Source: Carettochelys insculpta (taxonomy: Eukaryota > Chordata > Testudines > Carettochelyidae). From it: 64,000 nt of DNA. Position numbers and translations under genes: made by a program. Under the pieces are notes generated by a model. That model did not search any database and had not been told where the DNA came from. It saw only the letters and a list, made by a program, of their open reading frames with translations. This document shows, in pieces, positions 45,936-57,439 of this stretch; position 1 is the first letter of the stretch; each line of letters begins with the position of its first letter. Where the stretch lies: NCBI RefSeq assembly GCF_033958435.1, contig NC_134138.1, positions 29,666,598 through 29,730,597 of the forward strand. Reading direction: 5' to 3'.

Positions 45936-48900
45936 ATCTAGCTTGCACTGATTATCTTTCCATAAGACAAAGGGTCTAGAGAGCAGGTGCATGTGAAGTG
46001 TCAACAGCCACTCTACTCTGCAGGGAACTGAAAGCTAGGAAAGCTATGGGAGAAAATGAAGGCTTATAAACCATGCCTTTGTTAACTAGATACATGGGTC
46101 TCTGAGGAATGGAGTAATCAGGGCTAAGAGGAGTTTTGGCCCAACTGTTCATATTGCTGTATCCATCTGCTTTAAATAATTGTCTAGTCTAAAGTATAAA
46201 ACTTTTGAAAATCAAATATTTGTTATACATCTTTATCTCTTATAATCGTATTTCTTGAATATTTAGTGAAATTCTTAATATTTACAATAGCAAAGCAAGC
46301 ATGCTATTCAAAAATCCATTTTGTACTTTGTGCATGGTAGATAACATTTATCTTAACCATCAGATGCTAACTTTTGTATGAAGAGTCCTCAAAATTTGCC
46401 CAGCTGGGACATCATTGCTGCCTTGCCAGGAGGGCTAAGGTCAGTCCTGATCCCTCCCTCTTACTTCTACAGATATTCCCAGTCAACTCAGTTTACACTC
46501 AAGAGTAGATAAATCAGGATTTGCTTCCAGCTATATGAAATAGAACAGATTGCATCCACTCTGATCTTTCAGTATAGAAACAGAGCAAGAATTGATTAGC
46601 CCTCATTCTGTATCACAGTGAGTGCTCAGACACACTTGGGAATTTGTCATTGCAACCTGAATGGGATGGAGAATTAACTTTACGTCATTAATTCACTCGT
46701 GCACTTTGTGAAGGCGAACAGACCTCAAAGCATGTGAGCCAGCTTCCTGCCCAGGGTGTCCCCCCCGCCCCCGTCCCTCCACACCCGCCTCCCCAAAATC
46801 ATCTCTCGAGAATATCTGAAGTGAGATTCAAGTTCTTTCTTTCAAGTGTCCCTCTGAAGGCACTTAAATGGTGACCAGATTTTAATACTCTCTTGAGTGC
46901 TCTCAGTAGTGCACTATTTTTTTAGGGTGAAATTGGTATATTTTTATTAAGATAATAAAGCAAATTTTAATCTGTTATCTATAATATATTATTTATTAGT
47001 AGATTCCTTGAACGCTTTCATAGTTTCTCTTAAATTATAGTATTTAATCATTCTGTTTTTCATCCATTCAGGAGGAGGACAACTTTTTTCCTGCATTTGA
47101 TATGCTTTGTGAACACAGTGCAACTTCCTTGGTTATCTTTTGCTAGGGCTGTCCCTCTCCAATGTGCTGTGTAAGATGATGATGCTTCTTAGAAATGTAT
47201 TGCCATACCACACAAGTTTGGTTATTTTAGAAGTACCAGTGTCAGTCATTTCAGAGTTATTTTTTCCAGCTAACTTTGGGTGGTCCCCTGCCAGCCAGTG
47301 CCTAAGCTAAAACGTAGTTGTATTTGTGGAATTTCAGCACACTCTGGCGTACTTGGTTTGGTATTTCTCATTTTAAAGTTGGCTTTCAAATGCCACCCTT
47401 AACTCTTAGCTATAGCCGATTTACACTTGTTTAGAAATATCAGATCTATTCTAATTTTGCTTTTCAGATAGGAATATTTCTTGTAATTAGGTACCTTTAG
47501 CACCAATTACCATCCAGAACTGTACATTGGTTAAATGATTAATTATGTCTAGTGGTTTCCCAGTCTCACCTAAAGTGGTGATGCTATTAGAGAAATTATA
47601 TTTTGACATTCTATAATGAAAGAGGTTATTTGTTAATGAATTATTTGCCATTAATTATTTGAGGGGTTTTAGTATATTTTCTCAAATGTATTGTACAAAA
47701 AAACCCAAAATAGACAAAGTTGTTTCATTCAATTCAGTTTCTATGTAGTTAGAAAATTTGTGTACTAGCAAATAAACTTTGGAAGCCCGAGAATTAGTTT
47801 GCTAGACATCATGGTCAGATTCCCAATGCTTAGGAAATATCTGGGCTAATTATTCCACCCAGAAATCACTTTCTTCAAGTCGGCACCTTATTTTACATCC
47901 GTTTATGGCCAAATTCTCCTCTCTGTTATAATTGAATACCTCCTCTGAATTCATTGAAATTGGATTGAATTTACCCAGGGTAACTGAGAGGAGACATTGA
48001 CCTTTAGAAAGGTGATTTTCTCCAGCAAACCTGTGGGAATTAGATTGGTAACAACATTTAGCACTTCCATGGTGCTTTTCATTTTGCATATTTAGTTGCG
48101 ACAAAAGTTCAGCTAAAGCTAGTACCAAAAACATGTTGGGTTTACTTCTACTTTGACTGAATAGCAAAATAGCTGTGGACATCACATGGAGCAGAGTCAA
48201 GTCTCTTTAGCGTGGATGGATAAGGTTGTTTGTGTTTTGGATAGCTCATGCTACAAGACTTATTTATGGACACTGTACTCATGGGCTAAATTTGTTCTTA
48301 ATTGTGCTGGTTTAAATCCGGAGAATAGAAGTGGCTCAGTAATGTTATATGTGAGCATACTGCTTGTATAAGAACAAATCCAGATCTTACATGGATATCC
48401 AGGCAGGTACAGAGGTGCTTTGCAGGAGGACAGGGGGTGCATGTGTAGTCCTCCGGTGCAGGTTGGACCTAAGTGTAAACTCTTAATCATCTGTGGTACA
48501 GGACAAAAATCACATCAGCTGATTTGATTTTAAAGCTGTTTTTTGCGACAAGATTTGAGATTGAAGAAGCAGGAAATTACCGTACCCGTCAACGTATAAT
48601 TTCAGCCTCATGTGGACTGCCTCTTGTCCAGTTTTGGTTATGTTGAGCACTACTTTAAACAGTGGGGAAAAAGGGAAGTTATGGACAGTCTCTTATGTGT
48701 GGAGGAAGTGGGAGAGGAATATGTTTCTTGCCTCATATCAGGTAATGTAAATATTTAGCTCAAAGAAATCAGCTTTGAAGTGAAAAATGCCTGCTCAGAA
48801 ATAGCCTGGAGCGTGGAACTGAAAGGCTTGTATTTAGTGGTATATTGTTTGTGGATTAACATTTTAATTTTTTAAAAGTTGGGTCATTTCATGTCTTCCA

Positions 48901-49628
48901 AGTACTAACATCCATAGTTGTAATTATAAGACTCCCAGTATATTTTATGTTTTAAATAGCTGCTGCTTACAGTACCACATTTAATCCCATTTAATAATTA
49001 TGAAGTAATGTCCAAGTGGCAGGATAAAGATTACATTGCTGCTTCTTTGCCAACCCAAACCCAAACATATACCAAGCGTCTGCTCAGATGTACGTCTTTT
49101 TCCTCGTCTATGTCTGATTATTTCATGGACTATTGAGCCGTTCAAAAAGTGATAAGGCTAGAGAGAGAGAGAGAGAGAGAGAGAAAATGAATTACATTCT
49201 ACCAGGGAAGCCATGGATAAATGAATACAAAGCAGTTATGTGTGAAAAACATGACACACTCAGTCAGAAGCAGGGGAAACTAAAGCTAAGACAGTATAGG
49301 CAATTCAACAGTATCTGTGCTATCTGTAAATGGATTGTATTTGGGGAGCAAAGGAGTGGGAAATGTCACAGCATGAACTGAGTGCAAAGTGGTGTCCCTG
49401 ACTTTGTTTTCCTGGTGCTTATGTAGTTTCTAGTTAATAATACATGGAATAGTCTTTCAATGTGAGTCATTAGAATATACAGAACTCTTTGTGAACATTA
49501 TGATCTCACAGGGAACTATGTAATTGCAAATAGTGGGTGAAATTCTGTCCTAACTTATTACCCTCCATAACATCAATGAAGTTATCACTGCTCACAGTGC
49601 AGATAAGGAGCAGAATTTGGCTTCTTAT
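45936..49628. other. Long interval without gene
   Basis: Unique-looking DNA with a C-rich spot near 46756-46775 and (GA)n at 49160-49184. Near 49555 the words CATCAATGAAGTTATCACTG and GGAGCAGAATTTGGC may be an old LINE tail. No exon supported. Confidence 0.45.
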
Positions 49629-49636
49629 CTGTACAA

Positions 49637-49939
49637 CGGGGTGGCCAAACTTACTGATCCTCTGAGCCATGTGCGACATTTCTGGGACATTCGAGAGTCA
49701 GGGTGTGCTTTCTGGGGCTCTGAAGCTTAAGCCTTGCTCCTGCAGAATTCCCAGCAGGTGCTTCCTACTGGGCACAGTCCTTTACCCCATCACTCCACTG
49801 TAAGGCAGAGGTCCCAAAGCTCCCATCCCCCCCAAGTCAGGTAGGTGGAGAAGGAGGCAATGAAGGAGGGGGCTCCACAGCCACATTTCATTGGTGACAC
49901 AGCAGCCTGTGGCTTGTTAAGCCACTGTGGCCACCCCTA
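49637..49939. mobile_element. Non-autonomous hAT-like element, 303 bp
   Basis: Left end CGGGGTGGCCAAACT and right end CTGTGGCCACCCCTA are inverse. Flanks CTGTACAA (49629-49636) and CTATATAA (49940-49947) agree at 6 of 8. The interior has GAGCCATGTGCGACATTTC and a GGAGAAGGAGGCAATGAAGG block. Confidence 0.8.
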
Positions 49940-49947
49940 CTATATAA

Positions 49948-51731
49948 TGGCTGCATAAAAAAATAAGTAGGTGGTGCGTCACATGAAGGAGCTGGCTGGT
50001 CTTTCACTTTGTAAACCTTAAATTCAGGTCTTGCTAAGGTCAGAACATTTGGAGGGGTTGGTGATCTTATTCTTGTCCTCTGCTGATATTCGTTAACAGC
50101 ACTACTGGCAGCATCTGCAGTAATGTTCCAGGCTTGAAACTGTGGGAGTGTAACAGGTCAAGAACGAGGTACGCTGACAGGGAGAATTTGAATAGCATTT
50201 GTTTAAATTGTGACTCCGACTATGCTGTGTACCATTTAGTGTCCAAAGAAGGCCCTCTCTAGTTTAGGACCAATACATGCCATTTCATACTATACAGGTT
50301 TTTATTCTGCCCTCTTCACATGATATTTGAGCATCTGTGATGGTATGCAGTCAGACACTGACACAAGGCAACCTAGTGTAACTCACTTCACTTGATTTCT
50401 GGATACATGCAAAAGTCTAAACGTTCACTGTGCTGCTAATTTGGCACCTTCATTAGATCTAAATTCACTTAAAATGGTATGAGCAATATCCAAGGACAAA
50501 CTGTTAAAATTTGATGTAATCGCTCACTATAACATTATTGCTAAAAATGAGCAAAGGGACAATTTTGCTTAGGAAAAAATTTTAGTGAATTAATATATAA
50601 TATATGTAACCTCTCTTTTTATCCAACTGTCTCCTGCCTAGGTTTCAGCGATATCCAAGCTGTGTGTTTTAAAGTCATGCAGGCAGATCACTGATATTTT
50701 TGTTCACAAAGTCTTATCTGAAGCCATACTTGTCATATTTTGCCCAAATCCAAATTTATCTGAAAATGGATTAATCTTTAATTATTAAAATATTGGAGAA
50801 ACAAACATCTGAACAAGGGAGAAAACTCACACTTCAGCTATATCTTCTTATGTGGCTCATGCTTCCTTATTGCATATAGAAAGTAACACACATTTTTCCT
50901 CTATGACCTGCAGACATGTCTAAATATAAGGGGACATAAAAGCTGGAGGAAAAGTAGCTTTACACCCACTTTTGGAAAGTTGAAAAAGATTCTCAATTCA
51001 AAATCAGCTTTGATCAATTAACCGCAAATCTTCTCTCTCCCTTCTCACCCCTCCCGCCAAATAGAGAAATTAAACAAACAAATAAATACATGTTCTTGGA
51101 CCCAGACTGAAGTATATTGCATTTCAGCTGAAATATACTTTTTAATGGGAAGTTTAGAGCTAGGTAGCTAAAATGAAACTTACAATGGAATAGTCTCAAG
51201 GCTTCATAGAATCACTTCCATTGCTCTAATTTAATGAGGAGAAATGTATCACTACATGTAACCTTGCATGTGATGATTCAGCATGTAGCAAATTTTCATG
51301 TCTAGATTTATTAGTTCCTGGGAAAGGGGTTTAAAAATGAAAATTTTAAGCATCTCTTGTGTTGTATGAACAGCAGTTCTGTTGTTATAAGAAACTAGCA
51401 GACAACTGCTCCTTCTGTGGTTATGTGCTTCTCTGCATGAGACTGCCCTCTCAGCATGACCATGTGTCTGTGCAGGCTATAATGAGACATAGCGGTGTCT
51501 GTTTTGTTTATGAGTTAAGGGCAGTGTTGGGGGAAAAGATTCCATGTACTACTGGTGAGCAGATTGCTCTTCTTGGCAAGTAGGAGGCAGAAGAAAAGGG
51601 GGACCAAGCCATATGTTTTTCCCCATTTTTTAAAAAGCTTACATTAAAATAAATTTCCAGACATTCTAATTGGAAAGACAGCCCTTTGTATTGGGACATC
51701 AGTGCAAACAATGCAGAGGCATCTGACTGAG
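49948..51731. other. No gene seen
   Basis: AT-rich; nothing recognised. Confidence 0.4.
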
Positions 51732-51905
51732 GCCAGGTCTACACTACACCTGAAAAATCTATCCTATATGTGCAATTCCAGGTATGACAATTGCATAGCT
51801 GGAATCGATGTATCTAAGATTGACTTATCAGGCCTTCTTCACAGATGGAGGTCCACGGGTCTCCTGTGGAACTCCTTTACTCCTCATGATAATGAGGAGT
51901 ACCAG
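51732..51905. mobile_element. Truncated MITE, GGCCAGGTCTACACTAC end
   Basis: Starts AGGCCAGGTCTACACTACAC and contains the inverted pair ATTCCAGGTATGACAATTGC / ATTGCATAGCTGGAAT and a run GTATCTAAGATTGACTTATC, the left half of a palindromic turtle MITE. No right end; a tRNA-like SINE follows directly. Confidence 0.55.
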
Positions 51906-51924
51906 TGTCCACTGTCAAGCCCTG

Positions 51925-52075
51925 ATAATTTAATTTTGCACAACCCCACTATTGTACATGAACTGCCCATAGGCAGACTTGAACCTGGGACCTCGGGAGC
52001 TTAGTGCATGCACTTCTACAGCTTGAGCTAAAGGGTAGGTGGGTCTCAGCTCCGGCTGTAGAGGGCACTTATTTT
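51925..52075 (-). repeat. tRNA-derived SINE
   Basis: On the - strand the box A-like TAGCTCAAGCTG (about 52020-52031) is followed after about 30 bases by the box B-like GGTTCAAGTCT (about 51978-51988), the spacing of a pol III promoter. The sequence between reads TAGAAGTGCATGCACTAAGC. Upstream is TGCCCTCTACAGCCGGAGC. It resembles reptile tRNA-derived SINEs; tRNA identity not certain. It has no cloverleaf acceptor stem, so it is not a tRNA gene. Confidence 0.6.
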
Positions 52076-52180
52076 TTCTCTGTGAAGTGGGCTAGGTACC
52101 ACTGCTATGTACAGCTGGAATAGTAAACATGAAAAATGAATGAGAGTTCTGAAAGGGATCAAAATCCACAGGCTTCAGGA

Positions 52181-52305
52181 CCAGAGAGGTAGCCATGTTA
52201 GTCTGTATCTTTGAGAACAACAAGAAGTCCTGTGACAACTTATAGACTAATAGATATTTTGGAGTATAAACTTTCTTGGGCGAAGACCTACTTCGTCAGA
52301 TGCAT
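52181..52305 (-). mobile_element. Retroposon copy 8, full-length monomer
   Basis: This 125-bp unit has one head (AGAGAGGTAGCCATGTTAGT, 52183-52202) and one body ending CTTCGTCAGATGCAT, with no inverted second arm. GCTTCAGGA flanks it at 52172-52180 and 52306-52314. On - it starts with CTGACGA, A, GTAGG-TCTTCG-CCCAA, GAAA, GTTTATACTCC, the hammerhead-like block at the extreme 5' end, and ends with the head at the 3' end. It is the best guide to the unit from which the foldback copies arise. Confidence 0.8.
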
Positions 52306-52424
52306 GCTTCAGGATGTAAGCCAACCGTCAACAACTGGAGATGAGGAGTGTCTTCACTTGGCCCGTTATCCCATAATTGCCTCTTGCAGCTTTTCTTGAC
52401 ACTCCCTCTCAAACATTTGGCACA

Positions 52425-52480
52425 CTGACAGTGGCTGGATGTTGGACTAGGTGGATCATTGGTCTGACCTTGAATTGCAT
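52425..52480 (+). repeat. CR1 3' tail fragment
   Basis: GATGTTGGACTAGGTGGATC and ATTGGTCTGACCTTG match the CR1 3' end (ACTAGATGGACCATTGGTCTGAC). Confidence 0.6.
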
Positions 52481-52640
52481 GTCAAAAGAGACTTGGGTTC
52501 AACCCCTGCTCTGCCACTAGCATCCTGTGTAATCCTGGTCAAATCACTTAATTTTGCCGGGACACCATCTGTAAAATGGGCATTATAACACCATCCTTTC
52601 TCACAGGGGCATTGTGAGGGAAAATACAGCAGTAGTTGGG
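52481..52640 (+). repeat. MIR-like SINE remnant
   Basis: In order: CTTGGGTTCAACCCCTGCTC, TGCCACTAGCATCCTGTGTA, ATCCTGGTCAAATCACTTAA, CACCATCTGTAAAATGGGCA and GGGGCATTGTGAGGG. This is the full MIR core in sense orientation. Confidence 0.85.
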
Positions 52641-52684
52641 TTTTGTGTGTGGGTATAGGGTGATGTTAATTGATGGTTTGTGGT

Positions 52685-52735
52685 ATTCAGGAGGTCAAAC
52701 TTGATGTGGTTGCCCCTTCTGACCTTAAACTCTGA
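52685..52735 (+). repeat. CR1 3' tail fragment
   Basis: TCAAACTTGATGTGGTTGCC then CCTTCTGACCTTAAACTCTG fits the end of a CR1 element. Confidence 0.5.
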
Positions 52736-52740
52736 CTGTA

Positions 52741-53794
52741 AATAAACAGTGAGGTGACCAGATGCTACAGTGCTTGGGCCGTAAAAGTATCTTAGTTAGA
52801 AAGACATCCTGGCAGAAATCCCAGCACGCTTTTCCTTCTCAGCAGCTGGTTTAAGGAGGGAGTGCCTGGCTGTGAGTGGGGCCCACTTCCTAATAAAATT
52901 GTAATGTAATCTGCTGAAAAGCCGAAATCCATTTCTTATTAAAACTTAAAAACAATCCAAGGAGCCCACAGTTTAAAGATCCTCAGCACTGGAACTAAGT
53001 TTTCCTGTTAAGTGTGTTAATGTGAACCTTTTCCTTGATGGGTTTTCCAAGTTGGAGTTTTATATTAAAATGTAAAGAGATCCGAAAAATCACCATCCAT
53101 GCTGGTTGCCTGGGGAAGTGAAAAGATAATGATGATCCATGTAATCAGTACTTTAACTATGGATCTCTGCTGCTTTAATAACTCCCAGATACCTTTGTCG
53201 TGCTGTGTCCAAATAATCTGGTATAAGGAAACCTCATTGTAAGTCACTGAATTGTAACAGAGATTCATTTCAGATCCTGGATATGAGATGCACAAATTAA
53301 ATGAATCCTTGAAGGACAGCATGTATGTTGGGTGTTTTTTCTGCGCTGATTTTAATGCAGGTTGTAGTTCTATATGGGTAGTTTGGGTCACATTTCTTGT
53401 TTGCATTCAGAGAGGTACAGTTCAGGGCTAAATTCGCTAACTGGCCTCCCATACTCTGTCTGACGTGTACGTTTCTGAAGGGCATGAAGCAGTAAATCAA
53501 AAGCACAGAATATCCATATAGGAAGGAAAACATCCAATGATTAATGTTTCTTGCATGTTTCAGGTGGAAGTTGATATTTATCCGGTTATCTTCTTAGATC
53601 TCTGCTCATTGTATTATTCATAACTTTTTAAGGTCATTTGGAATATATTTACAAGGACACTTAGATGTGGTGATGCTCGGCCTGTTCTCTCTTGCTGGTT
53701 CAATGTTTTTGTTTTTTCCGCCCCCACCCCCCCCAGTTTGTCCACAGTGGAGCAGCTTTAATCTGGGGACTGAGTGCAAGCATGAGAGTGACTC
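52741..53794. other. No gene seen
   Basis: AT-rich; a C run near 53719-53734. A 113-codon frame on - lacks any domain. Confidence 0.4.
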
Positions 53795-53875
53795 TGACAT
53801 GGTAGCCTGGTTGTTAAAGCACTCTGTGGGAGGTGGGAGACCAGGATACAGTCATCCCTGCATCAGTTTTTAAAA
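53795..53875 (+). repeat. MIR-like tRNA-head fragment
   Basis: GACATGGTAGCCTGGTTGTTAAAGCACTC and GGGAGACCAGGATACAGTC follow the tRNA-related head of MIR (AGTGGTTAAGAGC..GGAGACCTGGGTTC). The rest of the element is absent. Confidence 0.4.
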
Positions 53876-54480
53876 ATAATGTATCCAGTGGAACTGCTTC
53901 AACAAGAGAGACTCAGGGAGCTTCACCTCACAGTACCCCATAGCCTGTGAGTCCATTTTCCTGCTTAGGTGGCCAGGTCCTTTTGTAAATCCAGCCCATT
54001 GTGTTAAAGCTGTGTACTTTCACTTTAACTCCTTTACCTCTTTGAAAAACATAGTTCTATTCTCTTCCTTCCCTCCCCCATTTCAACATGATGGTTATAT
54101 CAGCCACTTGAAGAAAGTTCTACAGGCAGATAATTTGATCCTCTGTTACTTTATCCAGTGATCTAGTGAAATTCAGCACAGACCATCTTGAAACCAGTGG
54201 ATGTTGATGTGAAACTTTGACCTTCTCTGAATTAATAAAATACTTCAAGCTATTTTAGACGGGAAGCTGGAGTCATTTGCACAGTGGGGGTCTGTGCATT
54301 ACAGCTGTGTTACTTTTTTGGTTTGTGGCTGCAAATTTTATATTAAATCTGTGCTCTTGATTCATTTCTTGAACATCTGTGTTAACTCAGGGAGCTCTGG
54401 GACTCAGGAGAGCTGGTGCAAGTGTGAAAAGAAATGAACAGAAACAAGTTTGCTTAAATGGGGAATCTTCTTTTTGTAAA
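53876..54480. other. No gene seen
   Basis: AT-rich; nothing recognised. Confidence 0.4.
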
Positions 54481-54712
54481 AACCAAGAAGTCCTGTGGCA
54501 CCATTGTAGACTAGCAGATATTTTGGAGCATGAGCTTTCATGGGCAAAGACCGGCTTCGTCAGACGCAATGTCTACGCTGCATCTGATGAAGCAGGTCTT
54601 TGCCCACAAAAGCTTGTGCTTCAAAATAGCTGTTAGTCTGTAAAGTGCTACAGGACTTGTAGTTGTTTTTGCAGATACAGACTAACACGGCTGCCCTTCC
54701 GATACTCATTGT
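54481..54712 (+). mobile_element. Foldback retroposon copy 9
   Basis: Left arm 54487-54573 and right arm 54581-54655 are inverse with several mismatches. The head is on the right (CAGATACAGACTAACACGGC, about 54673-54692). On + the core is CTGATGA (54584-54590), AGCAGG-TCTTTG-CCCAC, AAAA (GAAA decayed, possibly CG to CA), GCTTGTGCTTC. The two arms differ in length. No target duplication found. Confidence 0.75.
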
Positions 54713-54980
54713 TTTGAATAGTTGAGGCTGTTATATTGATCCAAATGAACAAAGATTTGGATACGTACTTCCCTGTAGCACTCTGATTCGATTTCACAGC
54801 TCTAGGAATTTGAAAAGAGTCTGTTTCGTATCTGCTGGAAGAAAGATGTGAGCAGGGCAGTGAAAAATGTTTTCAAGATTGGAAATCTGTTTAATAAACA
54901 ATAAACAAGTGATCAAGTACAATTTAAACTGGAATGAATTGGAAAATCAGTCTCTTAATCTGAAGAAACAATTTGATGCA

Positions 54981-55100
54981 AAACAAAAAGCAGTCAAGTA
55001 GCACTTTAAAGATTAGCAAAATAGTTTAGTCTTTAAAGTGCTACTTGACTGCTTTTTGTTTTGATAGTGTATAGACTAGCACGGCTTCCCCTCTGTTTAA
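54981..55100 (+). mobile_element. Foldback retroposon copy 10, 11-bp target duplication
   Basis: Arms 54981-55026 (AAACAAAAAGCAGTCAAGTA..) and 55027-55065 (..TACTTGACTGCTTTTTGTTTT) are inverse, with almost no loop (TTTAGTCTTTAAAG joins them). The head is on the right (GTATAGACTAGCACGGCTTC). Flanks AATTTGATGCA (54970-54980) and AATTTTATGCA (55101-55111) match at 10 of 11. It is the smallest foldback copy, similar to copy 1 but opposite in orientation. Confidence 0.82.
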
Positions 55101-55216
55101 AATTTTATGCAAGTGTGTGATTGGGAGCTGTTTCTCCCTCACCCCTTCTCCTATTTATAATGTGCTCTGAAGAATATGTGCCAGCAAAATTTATGCTTCA
55201 GCCAAAGGTCAAAGTA

Positions 55217-55540
55217 CAGGTTGAACATCTCTAATGAATAACTCTCTCATCTGACAACACCCATAATCTGGCATTTTTTCATTAGCCAGAGGATCATTTG
55301 TCATGAGTTTGGACAAGTTTCTTTTGATCCCATAAAGTTTGTTTACAGCTACCAATCCTGGCTCTCGGGGTTCTGTGCTGTTATTTAGCTTCAGTTTACC
55401 CCTAAATATCTTCTAAGAGCCTAGTAAGCAGTTGTGTTGGTAATGCTTCCAGACAATGCTGACTTCCCATAGTCCATCAAATTCTCTCATTCAGCACTGG
55501 GCAGGTCCCAAGGATGCTGTACTAGAGAGCTTCAACCCGG
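55217..55540. mobile_element. Tigger-like DNA transposon remnant
   Basis: Left end CAGGTTGAACATCTCTAATG after TA; right end AGAGAGCTTCAACCCGG is the inverse in diverged form. TAATCTGGCATTTTTT and CATAGTCCATCAAATTCTCT are typical reptile Tigger/MER2-like interior words. TA flank is seen only on the left. No ORF. Confidence 0.7.
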
Positions 55541-55905
55541 ACCTTGGCTGCAAGGCAAGATAGATGGCGGGAGCATTTTGGCTCTCTCTTCTGCACCCTT
55601 GGACTTGGGGATAGCTAAAAGCCAGGTCTGAGTAAATCAGACTTTGTGTAAGCCATTTTTTTAAAAAACTCAGATATTTAAAAAAACAAAACAAAACAAG
55701 CATTTTAATTCAGGGTGTTGTTTTCTGCCTATTTTTAAAACAATTGAATGTTCTAGTTGAGGAAAATAACATTTACACACAACCAGAGCATGAAGTAATC
55801 TCTTTCTGATCTGGGCACGGGATTCTCTATCCCTTCCTGTCTTAAGCTAGTTGCATGGTGTTACTGTGTTCTTTTCCCCCCATAACTGACAGGACTTCAG
55901 ATAAT
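55541..55905. other. No gene seen
   Basis: AT-rich with an AAAAC low-complexity tract at about 55680-55702. Confidence 0.4.
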
Positions 55906-55907
55906 TG

Positions 55908-55980
55908 AAAGTGAAATCCTGGCCCCGTTAATATCCCTGGGAATTTTGCCATTAAGTTAAATGGCACCAGGATTTCATTG
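55908..55980. repeat. Short imperfect palindrome
   Basis: GAAATCCTGGCCCCGTTAA (55912-55930) and the inverse of TTAAATGGCACCAGGATTTC (55958-55977) pair at most positions. It looks like a common reptile/bird repeat tail (TGAAATCCTGGCCCCATTGA). Family not named. Confidence 0.45.
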
Positions 55981-56029
55981 ACAGTCAATTACCCGGTGAG
56001 AGAGCCTGTATAAAACCAGAACTGCTGAA

Positions 56030-56215
56030 GTTTGTGTCAGTGCGATTCAGAAGGGCCTGAGTTATAATCTTGATGGCCTCCAACTTAATATAGGCTGTGG
56101 GCAGGTCGCTTTGCTTTTCTGTCTTAGTTTCTCCTTCTGTAACAGGGGAGTGATGATAAACCTGGCAGGATTGTTTCAGAACTTGGAAAGTGCTTAGCTC
56201 TTGGTTGTCATTTTC
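56030..56215 (+). repeat. MIR-like SINE remnant
   Basis: Sense MIR order: GGCCTGAGTTATAATCTTG, GGGCAGGTCGCTTTGC, GTCTTAGTTTCTCCTTCTGT, GATGATAAACCTGGCAGG, GAAAGTGCTTAGC. Diverged. Confidence 0.6.
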
Positions 56216-56611
56216 CCTTGCTGAGCCTTGGTGAAGAATGGAAACCAGTAAGAACTTAATCAAAGCCTTCAATAAAACAGGCTGCCCAAGGCTGCCACTG
56301 AAGCATAGCCTGATATAAACTTTCTTTACAAGCTCTAACTGGGCCAAATCCTGACAGCATGACTTTGTGGTTCTGGCATAGCTTCACTTGAAAGGAAAAA
56401 GCAGGTGTTGGGAACATTCCTGCGTAGCCCTGCTCCATGGATATAATCCTTATGACCTTATAACTGAAATGATAAAGAATAATGTTGGCTAATGTCCTTT
56501 AGAAACCCTGGTTAAACTGTTTTGTAAAGCCCTAAGCAATGTGAGTACTGCCAGTAATAGGAAGTAGTGTTTGGCAGTTTTCACAGGTGTTTTTCAGTGT
56601 GCACTATGTGT

Positions 56612-56650
56612 CTGTATCAGAGGGGTAGCCATTATGTATCTGTGTGTCTC
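56612..56650 (-). repeat. Foldback-family head fragment
   Basis: GTATCAGAGGGGTAGCCATTATGTATCTG matches the head (GAGGGGTAGCCATGTTAGTCTG) but no body follows. Confidence 0.4.
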
Positions 56651-57439
56651 AATGCTCCTTAGCAAACAGTGAAGAATAGACTGGGATTGCTGCAAGCACA
56701 TTGAAACCCTCTGGCACTATGTCAATAGTTACATTGAAATAGGGGGATGCTGAGGAGAAAAGTGCTCTTTAAAAACTTGTAGGGTTTCTTTATGTGCTGT
56801 CCAAGACAGCAGTAGATAACCTCGATCAGATCCAGACCATGCCTCTCGCTTTCTTTGACATAAATAATTATGTACTGTTAAAGAGGGCTATACTTTGTGA
56901 CCACTGATGAAAAACCTCAGTTATTCAGCCTCCAACACCCATTAGGAAAAGGAGACCTGCAGCATTTTCTTGGGAAAGTCTGATTCATCACTTCTCTGCA
57001 TGCCTGGACAAGGAAAGGGTCATATTTCTGCTAGACACTGAGGTGGTTTCTAACTTGGATTTTCAACTGGTTGAGATGAATTGAAACCCTCAGGGAGCAG
57101 CTTCACAGAATGTAAAATACTTTAATATTAGCGATGAATTTGGCCTCCAGTCTTTCTCGTCTATAGCATTTATGCAAGCATGTGTTCCCAAATGAAATTA
57201 AACCAACAAACAGCAGAAGTTCCTCAAAGGCTCTTAATTAGCCACTCAGCGTTGTTCAATATGCAGTCAGAATACACATGTAGGTAAAATACGACTGCAG
57301 TGCAGAAGTTTTTGTTAGAGGCTGCAGTCTGTAAATAGCAACTAGGTGCAAGTAAGAGAATTTCTCTGTATGTCTTTTGCTTACTGTGTGTCCACTAGCT
57401 TTTTTTCAGCATTAATGGTTTCTGTAAACTCCCCTCAGC
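56651..57439. other. No gene seen
   Basis: AT-rich; nothing recognised. Confidence 0.4.

Noticed and set aside
51960..52060. Possible tRNA gene
   Set aside because: Box A and box B-like words are present on - but no acceptor or anticodon stem pairs; it fits a tRNA-derived SINE.
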